Shown: piece after piece, positions 1 to 5,409 of the stretch | Layout: the number at the start of each line of letters is the position of its first letter | Numbering within the stretch: the stretch's first letter is position 1 | Assembly: GCA_910585895.1 (NCBI GenBank) | Contig: CAJUHY010000071.1 | Coordinates: 1 to 11,134 of the forward strand | Direction of reading: 5' to 3' | Length of the DNA: 11,134 nt | Source: an uncultured Lachnospiraceae bacterium | GTDB taxonomy: Bacteria; Bacillota; Clostridia; Lachnospirales; Lachnospiraceae | Notes under the pieces: model-generated | What the model saw: only the letters and a program-made list of their open reading frames with translations | Told to the model about the DNA's origin: nothing | Databases searched by the model: none | Position numbers and translations under genes: made by a program

Positions 1-1
1 G

Positions 2-163
2 AAGGTGAGTATGCGTTCTAATGGAAAGGTCAACGTTGCAGATATTGCCATGAAATTTAAAGGCGGCGGCCATGTGAGGGCTGCAGGAGCCACGATGGAG
101 GGCGGACCGGAAGATATTTTTGGCAGGCTTTGCAAGGAAATTGAAAGGCAGCTTCATGATTAG
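2..163 (+). CDS. nrnA: DHH-family phosphoesterase, C-terminal end only (NrnA-type oligoribonuclease/pAp phosphatase)
   Basis: The reading frame is open from the left edge and stops at TAG 161-163, giving the last 53 residues. They contain KGGGHVRAAGAT, the glycine-rich GGGH motif of the DHHA1 domain that binds substrate at the C terminus of DHH phosphoesterases. NrnA-type enzymes degrade short oligoribonucleotides and dephosphorylate 3'-phosphoadenosine 5'-phosphate (pAp) in the cytoplasm. The DHH catalytic half lies off the window, so the assignment rests on this motif and on the neighbour: nrnA directly before truB is the usual Firmicutes order after rbfA. The stop overlaps the truB start by 8 bases, which suggests translational coupling. 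Another DHH/DHHA1 subfamily member is possible but less likely in this position. Confidence 0.85.
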   Translation, partial: KVSMRSNGKVNVADIAMKFKGGGHVRAAGATMEGGPEDIFGRLCKEIERQLHD

Positions 164-1103
164 CGGAATTATCAATGTGTATAAAGAAAAAGGCTTTACC
201 TCCCATGATGTGGTGGCAAAGCTGCGTGGAATTTTGAAACAGAAAAAAATAGGGCATACCGGGACCTTAGATCCCGATGCGGAGGGTGTACTTCCCGTCT
301 GCCTGGGCAAGGCGACAAAAGTCTGTGATTTGCTGACTGACAAAGATAAAGAGTATGAGGCAGTGCTGCTGCTGGGAAAGGTTACGGATACACAGGATAT
401 CTCGGGGAAAGCGCTTAAAGAATCTTTGGTATCGTGTAAGGAAGAGGAAGTTCGGGAAATTATTGCAGGTTTTGTGGGAAACTATTCCCAGATTCCTCCG
501 ATGTATTCTGCGCTTAAAGTGGATGGCAGGAAACTCTGCGATTTGGCAAGGGCAGGCAAGGAAGTGGAGCGGGCGCCGCGGGAGGTGCAGATATTTTCCA
601 TTGAAATTATAGAAATTGACTTGCCAAGGATAAGAATGCGTGTGCATTGTTCTAAGGGCACGTATATCCGCACCTTGTGCCATGACATTGGAGAAGCGGC
701 AGGCTGCGGAGGCTGTATGGAATCACTGTTACGCACACGTGTAGCGGATTTCAGGCTGCAGGATGCAAGAAAGCTTTCAGAGATTGAGAAGCAGGTTCAG
801 GATGTTCGCGCAAAAGAGCCGCAAAAGGAGCTTTCCAAAGAAGATTTAACAGGATTTTTGCAAGATACAGACAGTGTATTCAGGCAGTATCCATGTGTGT
901 CGGTAAAAGAGGAGTTTATTAAGCCATTGTATAACGGCAATCCCTTAAAGACGCACTGGCTGTCGGAGTGGCAGAACGAGTATCAGGCAGATTTGGTGCG
1001 GGTCTATGACAGCAATCAGGCATTTGCAGGCATTTATTGCTGGGAAGGAACACGCGGGTGTATCCGTCCGGTGAAGGTTTTTATGGAGCCAGCTCCAAAG
1101 TAA
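156..1103 (+). CDS. truB: tRNA pseudouridine(55) synthase TruB
   Basis: TruB converts U55 of the T loop of most tRNAs to pseudouridine. The 315-residue protein shows the family signature GHTGTLDPDAEG at residues 33-44, with the catalytic aspartate at Asp39. It also has the conserved block SALKVDGRKLCDLARAGKEV and the later block CSKGTYIRTLCHDIG, which form the RNA-binding active-site cleft. A C-terminal extension of about 90 residues follows the catalytic core and is less conserved. I chose ATG 156 because the protein then begins ISGIINVYKEKGFTSHDVV, as TruB proteins normally do. A TTG at 120 is in frame but would add 12 unrelated residues lying inside the preceding gene. The start overlaps the nrnA stop (ATGATTAG), so the two are probably co-transcribed and coupled. 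ribF follows after a 40-base gap. Confidence 0.96.
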   Translation: MISGIINVYKEKGFTSHDVVAKLRGILKQKKIGHTGTLDPDAEGVLPVCLGKATKVCDLLTDKDKEYEAVLLLGKVTDTQDISGKALKESLVSCKEEEVREIIAGFVGNYSQIPPMYSALKVDGRKLCDLARAGKEVERAPREVQIFSIEIIEIDLPRIRMRVHCSKGTYIRTLCHDIGEAAGCGGCMESLLRTRVADFRLQDARKLSEIEKQVQDVRAKEPQKELSKEDLTGFLQDTDSVFRQYPCVSVKEEFIKPLYNGNPLKTHWLSEWQNEYQADLVRVYDSNQAFAGIYCWEGTRGCIRPVKVFMEPAPK

Positions 1104-1143
1104 ACAGCGAAACATGGAATTAAATGTAGGTAGGACAGAGATT

Positions 1144-2091
1144 ATGGAATACATAAGGCAGAGTATGGCATTTGAAATAGACGGACCTTCGGTGCTTTCA
1201 CTGGGAAAATTTGACGGTTTGCATCGTGGGCATGAGTTGCTGTTAGAGTACATGGCAAGGAAGAAGAAAGAAGAACCAAAGTTAAAGGCGGTCATCTTTA
1301 CGTTTGACATTCCGCCCAGGGAGCGGGTGCAGGATATACAGGCAAAGGTGCTTACAACAGGTGCGGAAAAAGAAATTCTCTTTGAAGAAGCAGGGGTTGA
1401 CTGTGTGATAGAATGCCCATTCACCAGACAGGTCATGTGCATGGAGCCGGAGGAGTTCATTGATAAGATAGTCCATTCATGTCACGTAAAATACATGGTA
1501 GTAGGTACGGATTTCCGTTTTGGTTATCAGAGGCGCGGAGATTACCGTATGTTGGAGCTGCTGGCTGAAAAGTATGGATATGAAGTGGAAGTGGTAGATA
1601 AGATCCAGGAGAATGGCAGAGATATCAGCAGCACGTTTGTGCGTGAGGAAATTGTGGCAGGCAACATTGAACACGCGAATCAACTGCTGGGCTATGATTT
1701 TTTTACAGAGGGGACAGTGATTCATGGAAGGCGGATGGGCAAAGAAATTTTGGGTATTCCTACCATCAATTTGATTCCGTCAGAGGACAAGCTGCTGCCG
1801 CCGTTTGGTGTTTATATCACGAAAACGAACTGGCAGGGAAGGGATTATCCGGGAATCACCAATGTCGGATGCAAACCAACGGTTGAAGGCGATAATCCAA
1901 TTGGCGTGGAGACGCATCTGTTTGATGTATCGGAGGATTTATATGGAGAGGAAGTCCGTGTCAGCTTTTTGAAACATGTGCGGAAAGAACAGAGGTTTTC
2001 GTCGTTGGAAGCCTTAAAGGAACAGATGCAGCACGATATTGCGTGCGGCAGGGTTTATTTTAACATGGGAAAAGGAGTTCAAAAGAACTAA
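1144..2091 (+). CDS. ribF: Bifunctional riboflavin kinase / FMN adenylyltransferase (FAD synthetase)
   Basis: RibF makes FMN from riboflavin and ATP, then FAD from FMN and ATP, in the cytoplasm. The N-terminal nucleotidyltransferase domain shows GKFDGLHRGH at residues 21-30 (the GxFDGxHxGH ATP site), GTDFRFG at 121-127 and the SSTFVRE block. The C-terminal flavokinase domain starts near residue 185, with PTIN at 206-209 (the PTxN metal/ATP motif), PPFGVY, and the likely catalytic base Glu256 in GVETHLFD. At 315 residues it has the normal family length. I prefer ATG 1144, which has the Shine-Dalgarno-like TAGGA 8 bases upstream and gives MEYIRQSMAFEI. An in-frame ATG at 1114 would add 10 residues but has no ribosome binding site. 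The gene follows truB, as is common in Firmicutes. No FMN riboswitch or separate promoter is visible, so expression probably follows the upstream operon. Confidence 0.95.
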   Translation: MEYIRQSMAFEIDGPSVLSLGKFDGLHRGHELLLEYMARKKKEEPKLKAVIFTFDIPPRERVQDIQAKVLTTGAEKEILFEEAGVDCVIECPFTRQVMCMEPEEFIDKIVHSCHVKYMVVGTDFRFGYQRRGDYRMLELLAEKYGYEVEVVDKIQENGRDISSTFVREEIVAGNIEHANQLLGYDFFTEGTVIHGRRMGKEILGIPTINLIPSEDKLLPPFGVYITKTNWQGRDYPGITNVGCKPTVEGDNPIGVETHLFDVSEDLYGEEVRVSFLKHVRKEQRFSSLEALKEQMQHDIACGRVYFNMGKGVQKN

Positions 2092-2103
2092 AGGGTGAAT
2101 ATC

Positions 2104-3741
2104 ATGGAATTGATAGTGAATTTGTTAGGTGGCCTGGGATTGTTTTTGTTTGGCATGAATTTTATGAGCCAGGGACTGCAGAAAGCGGCAGGCGCGAGAC
2201 TCCGTTCTATTTTGGAAGCCATGACAAAGAATAAAATCATAGCGGTATTGTTTGGTGCATTGTTTACCGCAATCATACAGTCTTCCGGTGCGACAACGGT
2301 TATGGTGGTAAGTTTTGTAAATACAGGAATTATGAGCCTGGCGCAGTCTGTGGGGATTATCTTTGGCGCGAATATCGGAACGACTATTACTTCCCAGCTG
2401 GTTGCATTTAACCTGACGGGGGTCGCGCCGTTTATCCTGTTTGTGGGTGCGGTATTTATAATGTTCGGTAAGAAACCTATGCTCAAGAAAGTGGGGGAAG
2501 TGCTTCTGGGGTTTGGCGCGTTGTTTATGGGAATCAGCCTGATGAAAGATGCTATGGCGGACCTCAAAGACTATCAGTCAGTGATGGATGTTCTGGGCAG
2601 CATGAATAACCCTATTGTGGGAATTCTGTTTGGAACAGCGATAACAGTTGTCGTACAGAGCTCCTCCGTGACAGTCAGCATCCTGCTTTTGATGGCGAGC
2701 CAGGGGCTGATGGATTTGCCGGTTTGTTTCTATGTAATTCTCGGCTGTAATATCGGTTCCTGCACACCGGCAGTGCTGGCAAGCCTGGATGCCAAAAAAG
2801 ATGCCAAGCGGGCTGCTTTAATCCATGTAATGTTTAATGTTCTGGGCATGGTAATTATCGGAATTCTGATGGCATTTGGCATGAACTATTTTGAGGAATT
2901 TATCTTAAATATTTCCGGCGCTGACGTCGGCAGGTGTGTGGCAAACGCCGATACATTCTTCAAGATTTTCCAGACAATTATTTTCCTCCCCCTGTCTGCG
3001 CAGTTCGTGGCGATGACGCGGCGGCTGATTCCGGGCGAGGATCAGGAAGAAAAAGAATATCAGCTTCTCTATATTGGTAAGCAGAATATATTCTCACCAT
3101 CCACCGCAGTTGTGGAGACGACGCAGGAGATTGAGCGCATGGGCAAGATGGCGCGCGAGAATCTGGACCTTGCAATGGAAGCATTTTTTGATGGTGACCA
3201 GAAAAAAATCAATCGGGTCTATGAGGTGGAGAATCAGATTGATTTCCTCAGCAAAGAGATTACAGATTACCTTGTAAAAATTAACCAGCTGCAGCTGCCG
3301 GTTGTGGATGCGAGGCGTATCGGCGCGCTTTTCCATGTGGTGAGCGATATAGAGCGCATAGGAGACCATGCGGAGAATATGGCAGATGCAGCAATCAAGA
3401 GTCATGAAGAAAACCTCAAGTTTACGAAAAAAGGGGAAAAGGAAATTAGGGAAATGCATCAGAAGACCATGATAATTCTGGAGAAATCAATGGAAATGTT
3501 TACCACGCTGGATAAAAAAAATGTGCCGGATATCCTGGAACTGGAAAACAGTATTGACAGCATGGAACGTGAACTGCAGCAGAACCATGTCAGGCGCATG
3601 GCAAAGGGCAAGTGTTTGCCGATGACGGGAATTCTTTTTACAGACTTGGTGACAGGATTGGAACGTGTGGCAGATCATGCCACGAATATTGCGTTTTCCA
3701 TTCTGGAAGGAGACCCGGAGGGAGCATTGCAGGGAAACTAA
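2104..3741 (+). CDS. Na+/phosphate cotransporter with C-terminal PhoU-like domain (NptA/YjbB type)
   Basis: This 545-residue protein has the architecture of bacterial NaPi-II family transporters. The first ~310 residues are hydrophobic membrane segments carrying the duplicated signature motif, QSSGATT at residues 59-65 and QSSSVT at 185-190. These inverted-repeat elements form the substrate site in this family. Residues ~330-540 are soluble and helical, with two PhoU-like repeats marked by SDIERIGDHAEN and TGLERVADHATN. The family moves phosphate with sodium; direction and substrate here are not visible, and the PhoU-like tail suggests control by phosphate status. I chose ATG 2104 because AGGGTGA sits about 7 bases upstream and overlaps the ribF stop. 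A GTG at 2095 would add three residues but lies too close to a usable site. Only 12 bases separate it from ribF, so it probably reads through from that operon. It is not a usual member of the truB-ribF-rpsO cluster. I see no terminator after it. Confidence 0.9.
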   Translation: MELIVNLLGGLGLFLFGMNFMSQGLQKAAGARLRSILEAMTKNKIIAVLFGALFTAIIQSSGATTVMVVSFVNTGIMSLAQSVGIIFGANIGTTITSQLVAFNLTGVAPFILFVGAVFIMFGKKPMLKKVGEVLLGFGALFMGISLMKDAMADLKDYQSVMDVLGSMNNPIVGILFGTAITVVVQSSSVTVSILLLMASQGLMDLPVCFYVILGCNIGSCTPAVLASLDAKKDAKRAALIHVMFNVLGMVIIGILMAFGMNYFEEFILNISGADVGRCVANADTFFKIFQTIIFLPLSAQFVAMTRRLIPGEDQEEKEYQLLYIGKQNIFSPSTAVVETTQEIERMGKMARENLDLAMEAFFDGDQKKINRVYEVENQIDFLSKEITDYLVKINQLQLPVVDARRIGALFHVVSDIERIGDHAENMADAAIKSHEENLKFTKKGEKEIREMHQKTMIILEKSMEMFTTLDKKNVPDILELENSIDSMERELQQNHVRRMAKGKCLPMTGILFTDLVTGLERVADHATNIAFSILEGDPEGALQGN

Positions 3742-3743
3742 AT

Positions 3744-3760
3744 ATTACATAGATATTACA
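3744..3760 (-). promoter_or_regulatory. Candidate WalR (YycF)-type operator: TGTAAT-N5-TGTAAT direct repeat
   Basis: Read on the minus strand this is TGTAATATCTATGTAAT, two identical hexamers 5 bases apart (11-base period). It matches every position of the published WalR/YycF consensus TGT(A/T)A(A/T/C)-N5-TGT(A/T)A(A/T/C). It ends 7 bases before the -35 hexamer of the promoter for a NlpC/P60 wall hydrolase, the class of gene WalR controls in Bacillus and Staphylococcus. On the plus strand it reads ATTACA-N5-ATTACA, which is 5 of 6 per half to the related PhoP box, so a phosphate regulator is the main alternative. Binding is inferred. Confidence 0.5.
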
Positions 3761-3767
3761 AAGACTA

Positions 3768-3796
3768 TTGACAACGTAATAACTCCTTGATATAAT
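3768..3796 (+). promoter_or_regulatory. Consensus SigA promoter for the NlpC/P60 hydrolase gene
   Basis: TTGACA (3768-3773), a 17-base spacer and TATAAT (3791-3796) match the vegetative sigma factor consensus at all 12 positions, and TGA immediately before the -10 adds the extended -10 element. Transcription would begin near 3803, giving a short leader of about 34 bases with GGGAGG at 3824-3829 before ATG 3837. Such a strong core promoter implies high basal expression or repression by a bound factor; a candidate operator lies just upstream. Confidence 0.9.
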
Positions 3797-3836
3797 GGCA
3801 AAAAATGAAACAGTTTTATATCCGGGAGGTAAACAA

Positions 3837-4868
3837 ATGAGAATACAGTGGACAAAGATAATAATGGGATGTCTGGCAGGAGCAGCAGTGTTTGGTATGA
3901 GTCAGGTTACAGCAGAAGCGGCAACTCATAGCGCAGGTGTTTCCACGCTGCTGAATGAGTGTCTGGTGAGTGATGCCGAGGCAGTCAAATTGGAGAATGG
4001 TGTATCTATGGCTGCTGAGCCCAAGACCATATGCGGCTATACAAACCTGGGAATTGCCAGTGTAGAGAATCATTTAAATATACGTGAAGGAGCTGGTGAA
4101 GATACGAAACTGGTAGGCGCGCTTCCGGTAGACGCCGGCTGTGAGATTTTGTCGCAGGAAGGCGAATGGTTTAAAATTGAATCCGGGAAGGTCACAGGAT
4201 ATGTGAAGGGCGAGTTTTTGCTTACCGGTGAAGCAGCAGCGGCCAGGGCAGAGGAGGTTAAGTCTATTATGGCTACATCCAGTACCCAGACATTGAACGC
4301 AAGGGTAGAGCCTAACACAGATTGCAGTATCTGGACGATGATTGCAGAGGGAGAATCCCTGCATGTGATAGAAGATTTGGGCGAGTGGCTCAAGGTTGAT
4401 GTAGATGGAGACGAGTGCTATGTGGCAAGCGAATTTGTGGAAGTGTCTGAACAGCTTCCCAAGGCAATGACGATTACAGAAATCCGTTATGGTGAGGGTG
4501 TGTCTGACGTCCGTGTTGATATGGTTCAATACGCATGTCAGTTTGTCGGCAACCGTTATGTGTGGGGTGGGACAAGCCTTACGAATGGCGTTGACTGCTC
4601 CGGTTTCACAATGAAGATCTATGAGAAATATGGAATTTATCTGCCGCACTCATCCAGTGCACAGGCAGGTTATGGTACGAAGATTAATTCCTCAGACGCG
4701 AAACCTGGTGATTTGTTCTTCTATGGCAGCGGCAGCGGTATCAACCATGTTGCCATGTATATCGGTAATGGGCAGGTTGTCCATGCAAGTTCTGCAAGGA
4801 CTGGTATCAAGATATCCAATGCATTTTACCGTACGCCAGTCTGTGTGGTAAGATTAATTAGTGATTAA
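3837..4868 (+). CDS. Secreted SH3-SH3-NlpC/P60 peptidoglycan endopeptidase
   Basis: The 343-residue protein begins with a signal peptide: Arg2 and Lys7, a hydrophobic core at about residues 8-21, and a likely signal peptidase I site after AEA (residues 26-28). Two bacterial SH3 domains follow, at about 72-135 (LNIREGAGED) and 145-205 (LNARVEPNTD); such domains usually bind peptidoglycan. The C-terminal NlpC/P60 domain (~222-343) carries the cysteine peptidase residues: Cys254 in DCSGF, His304 in NHVAMYIG and His316 in VVHASS. These enzymes cut the stem peptide, typically D-Glu to diamino acid, during wall remodelling. ATG 3837 has GGGAGG 7 bases upstream and yields the signal peptide; the ATG at 3795 lies inside the -10 box and cannot be used. 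It has its own consensus promoter with a WalR-like operator beside it, which suits a wall hydrolase. No terminator follows before the rpsO promoter. Confidence 0.93.
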   Translation: MRIQWTKIIMGCLAGAAVFGMSQVTAEAATHSAGVSTLLNECLVSDAEAVKLENGVSMAAEPKTICGYTNLGIASVENHLNIREGAGEDTKLVGALPVDAGCEILSQEGEWFKIESGKVTGYVKGEFLLTGEAAAARAEEVKSIMATSSTQTLNARVEPNTDCSIWTMIAEGESLHVIEDLGEWLKVDVDGDECYVASEFVEVSEQLPKAMTITEIRYGEGVSDVRVDMVQYACQFVGNRYVWGGTSLTNGVDCSGFTMKIYEKYGIYLPHSSSAQAGYGTKINSSDAKPGDLFFYGSGSGINHVAMYIGNGQVVHASSARTGIKISNAFYRTPVCVVRLISD

Positions 4869-4872
4869 TTTC

Positions 4873-4901
4873 TTTACAAGCATATATTCATATGATATAA
4901 T
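4873..4901 (+). promoter_or_regulatory. SigA-type promoter for rpsO(-pnp)
   Basis: TTTACA (4873-4878), a 17-base spacer and TATAAT (4896-4901), with TGA at 4893-4895 as an extended -10. It begins only four bases after the stop of the hydrolase gene. The predicted start of transcription is near 4908, which puts a GC-rich hairpin at the extreme 5' end of the message and leaves a leader of about 175 bases before the rpsO start. Confidence 0.87.
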
Positions 4902-4906
4902 CAATC

Positions 4907-4935
4907 CCGGCGAGTGTTTTTATGGCACTCGCCGG
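4907..4935 (+). promoter_or_regulatory. Perfect 10-bp hairpin at the 5' end of the rpsO transcript
   Basis: CCGGCGAGTG (4907-4916) pairs perfectly with CACTCGCCGG (4926-4935) around a 9-base loop. There is no T run after it on either strand, so it does not look like an intrinsic terminator for the upstream hydrolase gene. Its position at the predicted transcription start suggests a 5' stabilising stem-loop, as is known for long-lived Gram-positive messages that resist 5'-end-dependent decay, or the first helix of an autoregulatory leader. Confidence 0.7.
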
Positions 4936-5084
4936 AAGCATGAAACAGCCCGTATTCAGTAATTGGATACTCCAACCATTACTTGATATTTTGAGGGTGC
5001 ATGAAAGCAGACCTTGGAAGCAGCTGTTTTGTATAGAAACGGCAGACTGGGCGATACTACTAATAATTTAAGGAGGTTATCACA
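4936..5084 (+). promoter_or_regulatory. Structured rpsO leader, candidate S15 autoregulatory element
   Basis: This gene-free stretch lies between the 5' hairpin and the rpsO start. I can draw two further helices. The first pairs AGTAAT (4958-4963) with ATTACT (4978-4983), continues as TGGA/TCCA (4964-4967/4971-4974) with loop TAC, and has a 3' bulge ACC; GCCC 4948-4951 can close it with GGGT 4995-4998, or instead pair with GGGC 5049-5052. The second is GCTGTTT 5023-5029 with AAACGGC 5037-5043. S15 represses its own translation through leader RNA in several bacteria using unrelated structures, so regulation here is plausible but inferred. A strong AGGAGG (5071-5076) lies 8 bases before ATG 5085. 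A 43-codon open frame (4940-5071) crosses the leader but has no good ribosome binding site. Confidence 0.45.
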
Positions 5085-5351
5085 ATGATAGCAAAGGAAA
5101 AGAAACAACAGGTTATTGCAGAGTTCGCAAGGACACCGGGAGATACAGGTTCACCGGAGGTTCAGGTTGCAATATTGACAGCGAGAATTCAGGAATTGAC
5201 AGAGCATTTAAAGGAACATCCTAAGGATCACCATTCCAGGCGTGGACTTTTGAAGATGGTAGGTCAGAGACGTGGTCTGCTGGCTTATTTAAAGAAGATA
5301 GATATTGAGAGATATCGTAAGTTAATTGAGCGTTTAGGAATCAGAAAATAG
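5085..5351 (+). CDS. rpsO: 30S ribosomal protein S15
   Basis: S15 is a primary binder of 16S rRNA that organises the central-domain three-way junction and contributes to an intersubunit bridge. The 88-residue protein has the usual family length and its most conserved blocks: TGSPEVQVAILTARI at residues 21-35, then HPKDHHSRRGLLKMVGQRRGLLAYL, which holds the rRNA-contacting His-His-Ser-Arg-Arg cluster. The start is fixed by AGGAGG 8 bases upstream. It precedes pnp, the arrangement seen in most bacteria. It has its own promoter at 4873-4901 and a long leader, and a hairpin directly downstream separates it from pnp. Confidence 0.98.
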   Translation: MIAKEKKQQVIAEFARTPGDTGSPEVQVAILTARIQELTEHLKEHPKDHHSRRGLLKMVGQRRGLLAYLKKIDIERYRKLIERLGIRK

Positions 5352-5363
5352 TTTTTATGTTTG

Positions 5364-5394
5364 AAAATAGAGCGGTTTTCCGCTCTATTTTCTC
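5364..5394 (+). terminator. 12-bp hairpin between rpsO and pnp (partial terminator or processing site)
   Basis: AAAATAGAGCGG (5364-5375) pairs perfectly with CCGCTCTATTTT (5380-5391) around a TTTT loop. The four terminal Ts belong to the stem and are followed by CTC, so as an intrinsic terminator it is probably leaky. It begins 13 bases after the rpsO stop and ends 4 bases before the pnp ribosome binding site AGAAGGAG (5395-5402). Because pnp shows no promoter of its own in the 58-base gap, most pnp message must read through it. A long perfect duplex is also a plausible double-strand nuclease target. Confidence 0.75.
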
Positions 5395-5409
5395 AGAAGG
5401 AGAAAAAAT

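Noticed and set aside
267..683. Long open frames on the minus strand inside truB, ribF, the protease and cls
   Set aside because: They lie opposite well-supported genes, show no recognisable domains, have no ribosome binding sites and are explained by codon bias of the sense genes.
1114..1143. Upstream ATG at 1114 as the ribF start
   Set aside because: It has no Shine-Dalgarno and adds 10 residues not typical of RibF; ATG 1144 has a TAGGA at good spacing and gives a standard N terminus.
3795..3836. Earlier ATG for the NlpC/P60 gene
   Set aside because: This ATG lies inside the -10 hexamer, so it cannot be transcribed from the visible promoter, and it would put 14 residues in front of the signal peptide.
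4907..4935. Hairpin as the terminator of the wall hydrolase gene
   Set aside because: No T run follows it on the plus strand or on the minus strand, and it overlaps the predicted transcription start of rpsO.
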